From NCBI GenBank assembly GCA_028875245.1, contig JAPPEU010000069.1, positions 1 through 64,000 of the forward strand: a DNA stretch of 64,000 nt, in the 5' to 3' direction. The position numbers and the translations under genes are program-made. Numbering within the stretch: the stretch's first letter is position 1; the number at the start of each line of letters is the position of its first letter. A model generated the notes under the pieces. The model did no database searches. It saw nothing but the letters and a program-made list of their open reading frames with translations, and had not been told where the DNA came from. The DNA is from Chloroflexota bacterium. Lineage in GTDB: Bacteria > Chloroflexota > Anaerolineae > Aggregatilineales > Phototrophicaceae. Shown piece by piece: positions 30,465 to 40,900 of this stretch.

Positions 30465-33044
30465 TCATTGAAAGATACTGTCGACGGATTGTTGATTAGC
30501 TACGGAAGCAAGTCGCTCTGTTTCACGTGCTCGAAGAACGTTTCGCGCACTTTGGACAATTTGAGAACGAACTTCGCTAGTTGCTGGCCAAGGGATCAAC
30601 ATTTCGTCGCGAAATATGTGGTCGCGTACTTCCGGTTGGCTTGCTGTAATTGCAAGGTAATACACTTGAGTTCTCCACATTTCTGAACGAAAAACAGACC
30701 ACAGCAACAAAGAATCTTCCTCGTTGTCTGGCCGAACACTTATAAATCCGCTAGTTGCTAACTGCCCATCCAACCACTCTGGCACAGATAAGGCAGTTCC
30801 TCTCGAGCTGTTGTTCTTCGCAAAAAGTACGTCGCCGGTTTGAAGGCGTATCTGAGCACGTGACGGTAATTCTTCGTAGGGGGCCTCTTGATAGTCAGTT
30901 ATTATGCCATCACGAGTAATACTGGTTATTTCAATGTAACGAAGAATCTCGCCGTGCAGCGCCTCTTTCTCCTTAGCAGTGAGGCGGCTAACAATGTGAA
31001 AGTCTTTGCCGGTTTTCAAAACATAATCGTTTTCAGTTGCCTTTTCATTAAGCTTGCCTCTCAGTTCTCTGAGTTCTGGTGCGTAATAGAAGGCGTCCAG
31101 CCTATCTTGGAGCTCATGTCCACGCACCACAAAAACTTGTAACGCGCATCCAAGTGGTTCGCTCGCCTCATTGGCACGAAAGAGATGCGGTTCTTTTCCG
31201 CTTTCATCCCACTCTGCGAACAAATGTGAGACTTCTGGGAGATTATCGCGATGCGGAGTATCCGCTTTGTGATCGTTGTGGCCAACATTATTTGTAATTG
31301 CCATGAAGACGTCACCTTGCGTTTCTCCTTGACGTCTTTTGCGAAGATGAAGAATTGAAGTCTTGATATTTGCCTGTGCACGAAAGAATGTGTTGAAGGG
31401 GAGCGAAACAATTTGCCTGACTATGAAACGTTCTCGGAGGAAATCACGGTAGGGTTTGGCGTTAACTCCATTTAGAACAGTATCGTCAATTACAGTTAGT
31501 AGTTCGCCGCCTTCTTCCAGTAGATTATGATAGCGCTCCAAAAAGAGAACGTTGGAATTGGTCGATTGTCCTCGTGCTATCTCATATTGATTAAGTAGCC
31601 GCTTCTCATCATCCTCGTTTCGAGAATATGACATGCTGAATGGCGGATTGGTCAAGATATAGTCAAACCCGACGCGCTTGTCGACTAGCAATTCTCTGAG
31701 TTGGTCGAACTGTTCCTGGCGGTCCGCCGCGATCTCGCTCTCACTCACCATGTCCTTGTCAAGAGAATCGGCAATATAAATCCGACTACCACCATCTCCG
31801 TGCAGATACATGTTAAGTCTAGCAATGCGTCCAATCTCGTCGTTGGCTTCGATACCAAAGAGAGAGTCGGAATGCAGTTTGGAAAGCAGCCCGTCTCTCT
31901 CTGTATCTGTCAAGTGTGTACTTTGCCTTATTGCATAGCTCAATTCTGCAAGAGCTTCAATCAGGAATCCACCGCTACCGCAGCAGGCATCCAAAACTCG
32001 TGGTAGTTGCCTATCTACAATACGGAGCCGTGCTGACCTTGTCATATACTTTACTACCGAACGAGGTGTAAAGAACTGTCCAAGTTCCTTTCCGCGCACT
32101 GTTGCGTTGAGAAAGGTCTCAAACATTCTACCATTGAGGTCTTCATCTATACCATGGAGGTCATAACTCTCGATTAAGCGAACTACGTCCAGTACTGTTG
32201 ACGGCCAAAGGTCCAAAATCTCGTTATCGTTAAATATCCGCTTTTTTCTCCCTCTGCGGATTTCAGTTTCCAACCTGGACTGAATGTCTCGAAATAACGG
32301 GTCATTTACAGGATTAACCGTTGGTTGACTTTCAATCCATTCGACCGTGAAGTAGAAGTGATGGGATTGAGGCGTATTGCCGTCTCTTATGATGTCATGA
32401 ATCTCTTGATCCTGACGCAACTTGACAAATAACAGTTTAGTTAGCTCATAGAATGCTTTGGTTGGTCCGTATTTTTGCTTTTTTCTAATAATGTTATGTG
32501 CTTTCTCAAAGGCGCTTACAATTTCTGCTATCGTGGGACGGCGATATTGGGGGCGGACAGAACGCACCGCCAGTTCCTGATTGAATACCTGATAAGATAC
32601 GGTTGCGCGAAGATTTGCAAACTGTGAGTCACCGGAGTCAAAGTTACTGAATCGCAGAACAAGCTGCGGTTCCCCTATGTCCCACTTAAGCAGTTCAGTC
32701 TTCAGAGCATTGGTTACTATGCAGTAACGGATTGGGTTGTCATCGAATCTTTGATTTATCAGTAGGGCGTATCCGGATACTTGATAACGATATTTGCTGG
32801 GATCTTCATGGGGATGCTTTGCGTCAATTACAACGACAGGCTTTCCGATTGAATCAAGCAGTACATAATCGGGGCTGTAGTGCTCTACACTGCTGCCCTT
32901 TGGAATGCGAAGAGACTCAATTGCTGCTTTACGTCGAATCCTATTGTTAGGAAATCCAAGTTGCTTTATCAGAGGCTCGACAAACAGAGCTTCAACGTCG
33001 GCCTCATTGTGCAGATCAGCACTATTGCAGAATATATTATGCAT
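30465..33044 (-). CDS. Single-chain type I-like R-M protein (HsdR_N nuclease, HsdM, HsdS fused)
   Basis: An 859-residue fusion in an AT-rich block. N-terminus: nuclease-like domain with PD (58-59) and VVIDAKH (D74, K76), as in the HsdR N-terminal region. Middle: HsdM N6-adenine methyltransferase, with the helical bundle (GRMFETFLN, ELGQFFTPRSVVKYM), motif I LDACCGSGGF (near 355) and NPPF (near 464). C-terminus (about 640-859): one HsdS-type recognition domain, ending RARETERLASVA. There is no helicase motor. It therefore acts like type IIB/IIG enzymes rather than true type I. The gene stands alone, with a short AT-rich leader. Target unknown. Confidence 0.87.
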   Translation of the reverse strand: MHNIFCNSADLHNEADVEALFVEPLIKQLGFPNNRIRRKAAIESLRIPKGSSVEHYSPDYVLLDSIGKPVVVIDAKHPHEDPSKYRYQVSGYALLINQRFDDNPIRYCIVTNALKTELLKWDIGEPQLVLRFSNFDSGDSQFANLRATVSYQVFNQELAVRSVRPQYRRPTIAEIVSAFEKAHNIIRKKQKYGPTKAFYELTKLLFVKLRQDQEIHDIIRDGNTPQSHHFYFTVEWIESQPTVNPVNDPLFRDIQSRLETEIRRGRKKRIFNDNEILDLWPSTVLDVVRLIESYDLHGIDEDLNGRMFETFLNATVRGKELGQFFTPRSVVKYMTRSARLRIVDRQLPRVLDACCGSGGFLIEALAELSYAIRQSTHLTDTERDGLLSKLHSDSLFGIEANDEIGRIARLNMYLHGDGGSRIYIADSLDKDMVSESEIAADRQEQFDQLRELLVDKRVGFDYILTNPPFSMSYSRNEDDEKRLLNQYEIARGQSTNSNVLFLERYHNLLEEGGELLTVIDDTVLNGVNAKPYRDFLRERFIVRQIVSLPFNTFFRAQANIKTSILHLRKRRQGETQGDVFMAITNNVGHNDHKADTPHRDNLPEVSHLFAEWDESGKEPHLFRANEASEPLGCALQVFVVRGHELQDRLDAFYYAPELRELRGKLNEKATENDYVLKTGKDFHIVSRLTAKEKEALHGEILRYIEITSITRDGIITDYQEAPYEELPSRAQIRLQTGDVLFAKNNSSRGTALSVPEWLDGQLATSGFISVRPDNEEDSLLLWSVFRSEMWRTQVYYLAITASQPEVRDHIFRDEMLIPWPATSEVRSQIVQSARNVLRARETERLASVANQQSVDSIFQ

Positions 33045-33172
33045 GGCACAAGTCTACATCAGACCATTGGATTTCACAACTCTGCTGTTGGCAAGCCCAT
33101 CTGTATACATTTCTATAGGCTTCTGCCAATTTCGTAAATGTTGCCACGAATTTCCACATCATTGACATGTTT

Positions 33173-36100
33173 CTAGTCCAGCGTGATTTCCCAGGCGGAG
33201 ACGCCGATGACCACGCCGCCGTCCTTGACAAAGAGGGCCGGCTCCACTGACGCGCCGGCGGCCAGGAACCCGATTGGATCGCCGATTTGCGAATCGTTGA
33301 AGAATGCGCTGACGGCGCCGCTGGACGGATCGCGATCGAGGCGCAGGCGTGTGATCAGATTATTGACCGAGCGCTGGCTGATGATATCGGCTTCGCCATT
33401 GTGGACCAGCGCGAGACTGATGACATCGGGCCCGGCCTGCTGAATTTGAATGCCGGCGGCGCTTTCGCCGGCCGCGTCGCGCAAGAGGATGCCGAAATAA
33501 ACATCGGCCGCCGCCAGACCGGGGTCGGTGCTGTGCAAGGCGATTTCGGCTTCGACGCGGCGGATGCGGGCGGGCGCGGCATTGCCATAGCTGCGGTCCA
33601 GCAGATTGGCGGGCGCGGGCATGAAAATGGTCTCGCCGTCGGTTGCGCCGCTGAGCCCCAGGCGCCAGGAACCGTTCTGCAGCGCGAAAAGGCTTTCGTC
33701 CCAGAAGGGGGCTGAGGCGGCATTCGCGTACAGATCAAGCAGGTTATGCGCGCCCTTCAAGCCATCGGGCGGCAGAATCGCTGTGGGCGCGGCGGTGCTG
33801 GCGACGGTCGGGATCTCGCTGGGCATGGCGGTTGCCTGCGGGATGGCCGTTGGCGCCGCTGCGCTTTCATCCTGGCTGACGGCTTCTTCGGCGGCGGCTT
33901 GGAAATCGCTGGTTTGCGCTGCTGCCGCGTCCCGTTCATCGCTGTCCGGCGCGGCTTCCGCCTCATCGGGCCTGCTCGGGTCCTCTGGCGCGGCGGCCGC
34001 TTCTGTGGGAGCGGAGTCGGGCAAGATTGCGGCCAGGATATCATCGAGGCTGCCGCTGCCGGCGAGGGAGACGAGGCCGCCGATGACAAGCACGACGGCG
34101 ATGAGCAGAGCGGCATTAAAGATCCAGCGATTGAGCCCGGCCGGTTTCGCTTCCGGTTCCGGCAGGGGCGTCGCCTCGGGCAACTGCGCGTGCTCGGCGC
34201 TTTCGGGCGCGGTGGCGGGCGGCTCGTCGAGCTCGCGTTCTTCCGCTTTGGGCGGCTCCGCCGGCATGGCTTCCACGCGGCGATACCAATGACGAAAGAG
34301 AGGATAAGCCGGATTGCGGTCGATGAACATCGCCTTGAAAAATTCGTCCATCGCTTCAAGCTTTTGCTGTCGGCCTTTGTCGCCGGTGTAGATGGCGAGG
34401 AAGGCTTCGTAAGTATCGCGCCAGCCCAGCATCATCTGCGCATGTTTGTAACCGAGCAGGTCTTCGGTGACATCGGCTTGCAGGTGGATGGCGTCGCGAA
34501 TGCCCGGCTGTGGCTCGTCAAGCTGTCGATCAATCTCTTGCAGAAGGTTGCGCCGCTTGACGCTCAATTCGGCCAGCGCCGCCTGCAGCTCCTGCATCCA
34601 GGCGCGGTAAGCCTGCAAGTTGATATTGGCGTTGGATTCGGCTTCGGTGATGCTGCGCAGCACCTGTTCGATCTTGTTGCCGGCCGCGCGGAACTCGGCG
34701 TCAGCCCAATCCTGCAGCGCCGATTCCAGCGCTTTCAGGCTTTGGATGCCCGGTGTCAAGAGGCGGGACTGGGAATTGCTCTCCAACTGGCGAATGAGCT
34801 CGGCGAGGCTGTCGCTGACGTGCGGCCCAGTGAGCTCGGCGAAGATGTTCTGTGCGCTGATCAGGCTGGCGCGGCGTTCGATAAATTCATCCAGTTTGCG
34901 CAGGGCGATGTGGCGTTCAGCGGTTTCGGGCAGGGTCCGCAAGCAGGCGGCCTGCCAAAAGCGGGCGTCGTCGATGGCGCCGTCATGGGCGTCAAGCACG
35001 CCGGAGAGGATGTACTGGGCGAAGAGGATGCGCAGGGCGGCAGTGTTCGTGGAGGCGAAGCCCTGAACCAGGCCCTGGCTCATCGCTTTGAGGTAGGTTT
35101 CGGTGCTTGGCATCTGCGTCGCGAAGCCGTTGATAGCGCGGTTTTCCAGCTCGGTGAAGAGGTCTTCGACATCGAGCAGGGCCTGCTGTGTGCGGCTTTC
35201 GCTTTCGACGCCGTTGCGCTCGACCCAATCTCGCAGGGCGCGCGAGAGGCGCCAGAGCCGTTCGGCGATGAACTGCTCGCTGTCGCTGCGGGCGATTTCC
35301 ATCGCTTGCTGGCCAAGGCGCTGGGCATCGGCCAACTGTCCCGCGTCAAAGGCGGCCCAGCCATCGGCCAGCGTCCGGCCGAGGTGGCCGGGCACCGAAT
35401 GGCGCTCGACATAATTCGCTTTTTCCACCACGCCGCTCAACTGGCTGAACCAGCTTGACAGCGTTGGACTGATGGTGCTGACGGTTTCAGCGGCTCTGTT
35501 CAGGACGCCGGTCGCCTCGGCTTTGTCACCGGCGACGATCACTTCACGATAGCGGTTCCAGGCGACCTGCGCCGTTTCAATGCCGGCCAGCATGTCGGCC
35601 AGCATGTCGTCGAATAGCTGCCCGGTGAATGGATGCAGCTGGGACTTGGTCTCCGCCAGCCATTTTTCCAGGTCGGAGCCATCGGCCGCCGGCACATAAG
35701 TTTGGCAATCCTGCAAGATTTCATAGAGCAGGCCGAGGAAATCTTCAATCTTATCCCAGGCCGGGTTTGCCGGGTCAATGGCGCGGCTGCCGTCGAGGGC
35801 GGCCAGGGCATCGCGCGGGTTGTTGGCGGCGCCCTTGCCGACGACATGCATATTGTCAGCCAGGGCCATGGCCGCGTTCAGGGCGCGCGTCAAGGCATTG
35901 AGCGGGAGGCGCCTCTCTGAGAATTCATGCTGCAGGCTTAGTGTTTGCAGATTGGCGTTGAGCGTTGAGAGGCTATCGACCACGCCTCGGTAGATATCGC
36001 GCAATTGGCTGGCGCCGGGCTCAGCCATGAGCCGGTCCTGCTCGAGAGCGCGGCTGGTTTCCGTCAAAATGGCGCTGGCTTCCTCTATCGGGATGCCTTC

Positions 36101-37447
36101 CGCGCCCAGCTCCTGGATGGTGCTTTCGACCCGATCAAGGTTCGGGCTCAGCAGCAGGACATCGGGGAAATGGGAGGAGACGCGCTCCGCCAGGCGCGCT
36201 TGCAGATGCCGCAGCGCCGGGTCGTCCGCGCCGCCGAGCAGCAGGGTGTTGGCGGCTTTGTCGGCTCTGTATTCAAATAGCAGCGCCGAGGCGTCGGTGA
36301 TGGACGCGGGCAAGTTGGTCAGTTGACTGTCGGTCAGCATCAGGCACCAATCGAGCAGGAGATGCACCAGGCCGCTGGTTTTGCTGCCCGCGCGCCCGCG
36401 CAGCTCCGTCAGCAGGTCGGCGGCGCTCGTCCAATTCTGACTGCGCATATAAATCTGTACGGCGTCGAGATCAGCGGCGACTTCCAGGTCACGCAGTCGG
36501 TCGACGATCTCGGTGTGGGCCTTGCGCGCGGCCGGGTAGGCCGGGTTCTGGCGCAGCGCGATTTGCAGGTTGCCCTGCAGGGCGAGCAGGTCGTTTCGAT
36601 TTAGATCGGGCGTTCGCAGCTTGTCAAGCGCGCGGGAGACAATGGTGTTGCGGTCTTGTTCCAGCGGACTGCGATAACGCAGCAGGTCGGCGTTGAGCTC
36701 GCTCAATGAGGTATAGCGATAACGCAGGTTGGGGTGGACGGCGCGGGTGACGATGGCCTGCAGGCGTGGATCAATCGCCTCGGCGTCCTGGTGAAAATCA
36801 ACACGAAAATCGGCGTCGGCGTCGCGCGGCACTTCAATGCGATAACCGCCGGACAGAATAAAATAAATCAATTCGCCGATCTGATAAATGTCGGTCTGCC
36901 GGCTGATGCCGCCGACCGTGGCTTCGTCGCCTTCAAGGAAGACGGCGTTGCCCCAGTCGATCACCTTGAGTTCGTAGCGATCCCGGTTCCAAAACAAGTG
37001 CTTGGCATCAACATCGTTGTATACAATGTCCAACTCGTGGGCGGCGCGCAAGAGGTCGACCAGGCGGTCGAGAATTTCCAGCATCTCCAGCTCGGGAATG
37101 CGCTGATGCAGCCCGGCGAGGCGCGCGACTTCATCGGCGATGATGACGCCTTCGGCCCGTTCCATGACGATGTACTGCTGAGGGATGCCGCCGACGAAGA
37201 ATTGCCCGCTGCCCAGCAATTCGGTCAAAACAGTATGCCCGGCCAAGCGCTTGAGGGCTTCGCGCTCGTTGATGATGCTGACTTCCTGGCCGGCGCGGAT
37301 GGGCGGCGCGTCGTTGGGGTTGGGGCGTTTGATGACGACGGGGCGGTTGTCGGCGGCGGTATCGACAGCGCGCAGGGTCTCGCCCGAGCGGCCGCGCGGG
37401 TAGATGTAGTCGTATCGGTAGCGGTTGTCAAACAAGCTGTCCGCCAT
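33173..37447 (-). CDS. Large atypical Ser/Thr kinase-like membrane protein
   Basis: A 1424-residue protein with AAGGA 8 bases before the ATG. Residues 10-250 form a kinase-like domain: K40 in VVIK is the ATP lysine, and the DFG motif is DWG (D164). The catalytic loop reads YNDVDAKHLFWN rather than HRDLKPxN: D145 is kept but the Lys and Asn are replaced. About 850 mostly helical residues follow, then one TM at about 1104-1128 (FNAALLIAVVLVIGGLVSLA), a Pro/Ala/Glu-rich linker and an external LamG-like jelly-roll (about 1230-1424). It resembles Hanks-type kinases of Chloroflexota and may be a weak or pseudo-kinase. A related phosphatase-like gene lies at 44573. Confidence 0.82.
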   Translation of the reverse strand: MADSLFDNRYRYDYIYPRGRSGETLRAVDTAADNRPVVIKRPNPNDAPPIRAGQEVSIINEREALKRLAGHTVLTELLGSGQFFVGGIPQQYIVMERAEGVIIADEVARLAGLHQRIPELEMLEILDRLVDLLRAAHELDIVYNDVDAKHLFWNRDRYELKVIDWGNAVFLEGDEATVGGISRQTDIYQIGELIYFILSGGYRIEVPRDADADFRVDFHQDAEAIDPRLQAIVTRAVHPNLRYRYTSLSELNADLLRYRSPLEQDRNTIVSRALDKLRTPDLNRNDLLALQGNLQIALRQNPAYPAARKAHTEIVDRLRDLEVAADLDAVQIYMRSQNWTSAADLLTELRGRAGSKTSGLVHLLLDWCLMLTDSQLTNLPASITDASALLFEYRADKAANTLLLGGADDPALRHLQARLAERVSSHFPDVLLLSPNLDRVESTIQELGAEGIPIEEASAILTETSRALEQDRLMAEPGASQLRDIYRGVVDSLSTLNANLQTLSLQHEFSERRLPLNALTRALNAAMALADNMHVVGKGAANNPRDALAALDGSRAIDPANPAWDKIEDFLGLLYEILQDCQTYVPAADGSDLEKWLAETKSQLHPFTGQLFDDMLADMLAGIETAQVAWNRYREVIVAGDKAEATGVLNRAAETVSTISPTLSSWFSQLSGVVEKANYVERHSVPGHLGRTLADGWAAFDAGQLADAQRLGQQAMEIARSDSEQFIAERLWRLSRALRDWVERNGVESESRTQQALLDVEDLFTELENRAINGFATQMPSTETYLKAMSQGLVQGFASTNTAALRILFAQYILSGVLDAHDGAIDDARFWQAACLRTLPETAERHIALRKLDEFIERRASLISAQNIFAELTGPHVSDSLAELIRQLESNSQSRLLTPGIQSLKALESALQDWADAEFRAAGNKIEQVLRSITEAESNANINLQAYRAWMQELQAALAELSVKRRNLLQEIDRQLDEPQPGIRDAIHLQADVTEDLLGYKHAQMMLGWRDTYEAFLAIYTGDKGRQQKLEAMDEFFKAMFIDRNPAYPLFRHWYRRVEAMPAEPPKAEERELDEPPATAPESAEHAQLPEATPLPEPEAKPAGLNRWIFNAALLIAVVLVIGGLVSLAGSGSLDDILAAILPDSAPTEAAAAPEDPSRPDEAEAAPDSDERDAAAAQTSDFQAAAEEAVSQDESAAAPTAIPQATAMPSEIPTVASTAAPTAILPPDGLKGAHNLLDLYANAASAPFWDESLFALQNGSWRLGLSGATDGETIFMPAPANLLDRSYGNAAPARIRRVEAEIALHSTDPGLAAADVYFGILLRDAAGESAAGIQIQQAGPDVISLALVHNGEADIISQRSVNNLITRLRLDRDPSSGAVSAFFNDSQIGDPIGFLAAGASVEPALFVKDGGVVIGVSAWEITLD

Positions 37448-37978
37448 GGGAAAATCCTTCAGGGGTTTCTGTCTGAGTTCGGCCTGATCTGTAGAAATGA
37501 GCCCCTCCCGCGTTCAGATTTATCTTGCATAAAGGTCCGATTCCGCAAGTGTCCGCGTCCTGAGAAGTTAGCGCCTGCGCGGGCGCCCAATGCCCTTGAC
37601 GCAACCCTGTGTTGCCAAGGCTTTTAGCGCCGCAGGCTACTTTTACATATACAAGTCTAGGCGGATTCGACGGCGGCGCAAGGGATATATCGCAGAATTC
37701 TTGGGATAAAGCGGCGCAATTTTGGGATAAATTCCAGATGCCGACTCGACTAGGCAGATTTCTATCACCTGTGTATAACAGAGGGAACAAAAAAGGGTTC
37801 CAAGTTGGTCCTGCAAAAATCTGATTGGAATTCCATGGCGAGAACGGGTGAGTCACCGGCTCGCCCCAACAAGGACTTCTATTATTTTGGCAGCTTTTTT
37901 CTGTCGTTCATTTTCAATACTTACCTGGCTTAACTAACAGGAATGCCGCCGCTCTCTTGTGAGAATGGGTGAAACTTG
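37448..37978. other. 531-base intergenic region upstream of the YfhO-Wzx gene
   Basis: No gene is supported. It holds two identical TTGGGATAAA boxes at 37701-37710 and 37722-37731, exactly 21 bases apart (two helical turns), and a degenerate hairpin GGCGAGAACGGGTGAGTCACC/GGCTCGCC at 37838-37868. The boxes could bind a regulator of either divergent large gene. Confidence 0.4.
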
Positions 37979-40900
37979 ATGCTTACGCAGTTGCGCCGCC
38001 GGGTTGCGCCTGACCTCGTCTTAATATTGATCTTGCTGCTTGCGCCGCTGTTGATGTTTCATCGACAGACCGTTGGCGGCCGCACGCTGCTGCCGGCTGA
38101 GAATCTTTTCCAGGATCTGCCCTATTCCGCTTATCGCGAGGTGGCGCGGGCGCCGGAGATCCCGCACAACGTCTTGCTGTCGGATATGGTCTTGCAGAAT
38201 CTGCAATGGAAGAGCTTCATTCGGGCGCAGCTCGCGCAGGGGGAGATACCGTTGTGGAATCCTCACTTGTTCGCGGGCGTGCCATTTTTCGCCGCCGGGC
38301 AGCATTCAGCGTTATATCCGCTCAGCATCATCTATTATGTCCTGCCCCTGGGCGCCGCCTATGGCTGGTTCATCTTGCTGAATCTCTGGCTGGCGGGCTT
38401 GTTCATGGCCGGGTTCATGCGCGCTTTGGGCGTCAATCGCTCGGGCGCCGGCTTGGCGGGCATTGTGTATCAGCTTTCCGGCTTTTTGATCGCGAGCGTG
38501 GTCTTTCCGATGATCGTGGCGGCGGCGGTCTGGCTGCCGCTCATCTTGTGGATGATCGAGAATATCCTGCGTGGGCGCAGCCTGTGGATATTCCGCGGCA
38601 CGGCGCTGCTCTGGGTTGTCATTGGCGCGCTGGCGGTCGGCTGCAATATCCTGGCCGGGCATATTGAGTTGACGATTTATACACTGCTGGTGGCCGGCTA
38701 TTTCGCGGCATTTCGGCTGCTATGGGAGTTTGCGCGCCGCTGGAGGGAGGCGGGCCGGCCGTCGCTGCTGTGGACGCTGACGAAGGCGCTGTCACTTTTC
38801 GCGCTGGTGGCGCTTGGCATTGGCTTATCCGCGCTTCAGCTGATCCCGCTCTATGAATTCGTCGGAAGCAACTGGCGGGCGGAGCGCAGCAGCCTTGAGA
38901 CGGTGCTGAGCTATGCGCATCCCCACAACAATGCGCTGCTGTTTCTGCTGCCGAATTTTTATGGCAGCCCCGCCCACCACAGTTATGTCGATGTCTTCAG
39001 CGGCGAGTTGATCAGCGATTTGCGGGGGAGCGCGGGGCTCGCGCGCGATTACATCTATTGGGGCGTCAAGAATTATGTGGAAAGCGCGCTCTACATCGGC
39101 GTATTGCCGCTTTTCCTGGCGGCATACGGGCTGGTCAAGGGCCTGTGGCGGCGGGAGTTGACGCCTTATGTCCTGCTCTTTGGCCTGCTGGCGGTTATGG
39201 CGCTGTCGTTCATGTTTGGCGCGCCGACTTATTCGCTGATATTCAACCTGCCCGGGATGAATCAGCTGAATTCGCCATTTCGCTGGGTCTTCGCGCTGAC
39301 GCTGGCAATCGCGGCCATGGCCGGCATCGGTTTGCATTTGCTGCGCGCGCGTCAAGGGCGGGGCGGTTTCGGCCTGGCGGCGCTCGTTGGTCTCCTGCTG
39401 ATTGCCGCGGGATTGGCGATCTTTCTCGGCGTCGCGCTGGTCTACACCGGCTTCGATCAATATGAGCCCTTGTTCGACAAATATGTCCTTGAGCGGGAGG
39501 AAGCCTGGCGCGCTTTTGCCGACGGGCGGATGCTTTTCAGTTACATGTCCCCGCAGCTCCTGACCCTGGGCGCGCTGCTGCTGGTCAGCGGGATTGTATT
39601 CTGGCGGGCGGCGCGCAGCCGGTCGCCGCGCTGGGTCGTGCTGGCGCTGGGAATTGCCGCGGTCGATTTGCTGATCGCGTCTTACGATTTCAATCCGGCG
39701 AGCGATCCGCTGCTGCTGGATTTCAGGCCGCCGGCGATCGAGTACTTGCAGGGGCAGGCGGGCCGCTTCCGCGTGACGAGCCTGGAGCAGCCGGGTGAAG
39801 TTCACATGCTTGTGCCCAATGTGGGCATGCGCTACGGGCTGGACGAGATTGGCGGTTATGACAGCATCATCCCGGCCGGCTACGTGGAGACAATGCGCGC
39901 GCTGCAGCCGCAGTATATGCTGGATCACAATCAGATCGCGCCCCTGTACACCGATGCGATACGGAGCCCGGCCGGTTACCAGCGCGTTTTGCAGTCGGAT
40001 CTGCTGAGCCTGTTGAATGTTCGCTTCTTGCTGACCGAGCCGGATTTTGAAATGTATCTGCCGGGCTGGAAAGATGTCTACCGGCAGGAGGTGGCGATCT
40101 GGGAAAATGAGTCTGCCATGCCGCGGGCCTTCCTGGTGGACAAGGCCGATTGGGACCCGCGCTGGCTGGCGGAGATGGGCGGCGGCTTCCGCTTCGCCGA
40201 GCTCGAGATAATGGCCGGCGGCTTGCATATTCCGCGCTACGAGGCAGCCAGCATCAGCCGGGACAGCGGGCGCGAGAAATTCATTGATGTCAGCCTCGAC
40301 CGCGACAGTTGGCTGGTGATCAGCGAGAGTTATATGCCGGGCTGGCGCGCCTTCGCTCGCCCGTTTGGAGCCGGCGAGGAGGTGGAATTCGGGCTGGGCC
40401 TACGTCTTGTCCTGGCCAATTTGCAGGGCGTTGAACTGCCGGCCGGCGACTGGACCGTGCGTCTGATTTACAGCCCGGCCAGCGTGCAGCTGGGCATGTT
40501 CGCCTCGTCGATCAGTGTGGCGGTCATCTTGTTCATGCTGGGCGCCTGGTTCTGGCGGGCGACGATCGGTTTGAATACCGAGCAGTCTTCCGGCCTGGCC
40601 AAGGTGGCGCGCAACAGCGCCGCGCCGATCATCCTCAACCTGTTCAATCGCGGCATTGACCTGGCTTTCGCAATGGTGATGTATCGGCTGCTGCTGCCAC
40701 TGGAAGTCGGGATTTACAACTTCGCCATCGTGCTTTTTGTCGCTTTCGACATATTCACTAATTTCGGCTTGGACCTGTTCCTGATCCGCGAGGCATCGCA
40801 GCAGCGAGAGCGGGCCGGTTATTATCTGTACAATACTTCGTTCTTCCGCCTCGTTTTGAGCTTGGCCGGTGTGCCGCTGTTGGCCGGCGTCATGCTGCTG

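Noticed and set aside
37428-37856. 142-codon reverse frame upstream of the kinase gene
   Set aside because: Overlaps the kinase start in another frame, has no ribosome site and no family resemblance.
38825-40228. 467-codon reverse frame inside the YfhO-Wzx gene
   Set aside because: Antisense shadow; the forward translation gives proper TM helices.
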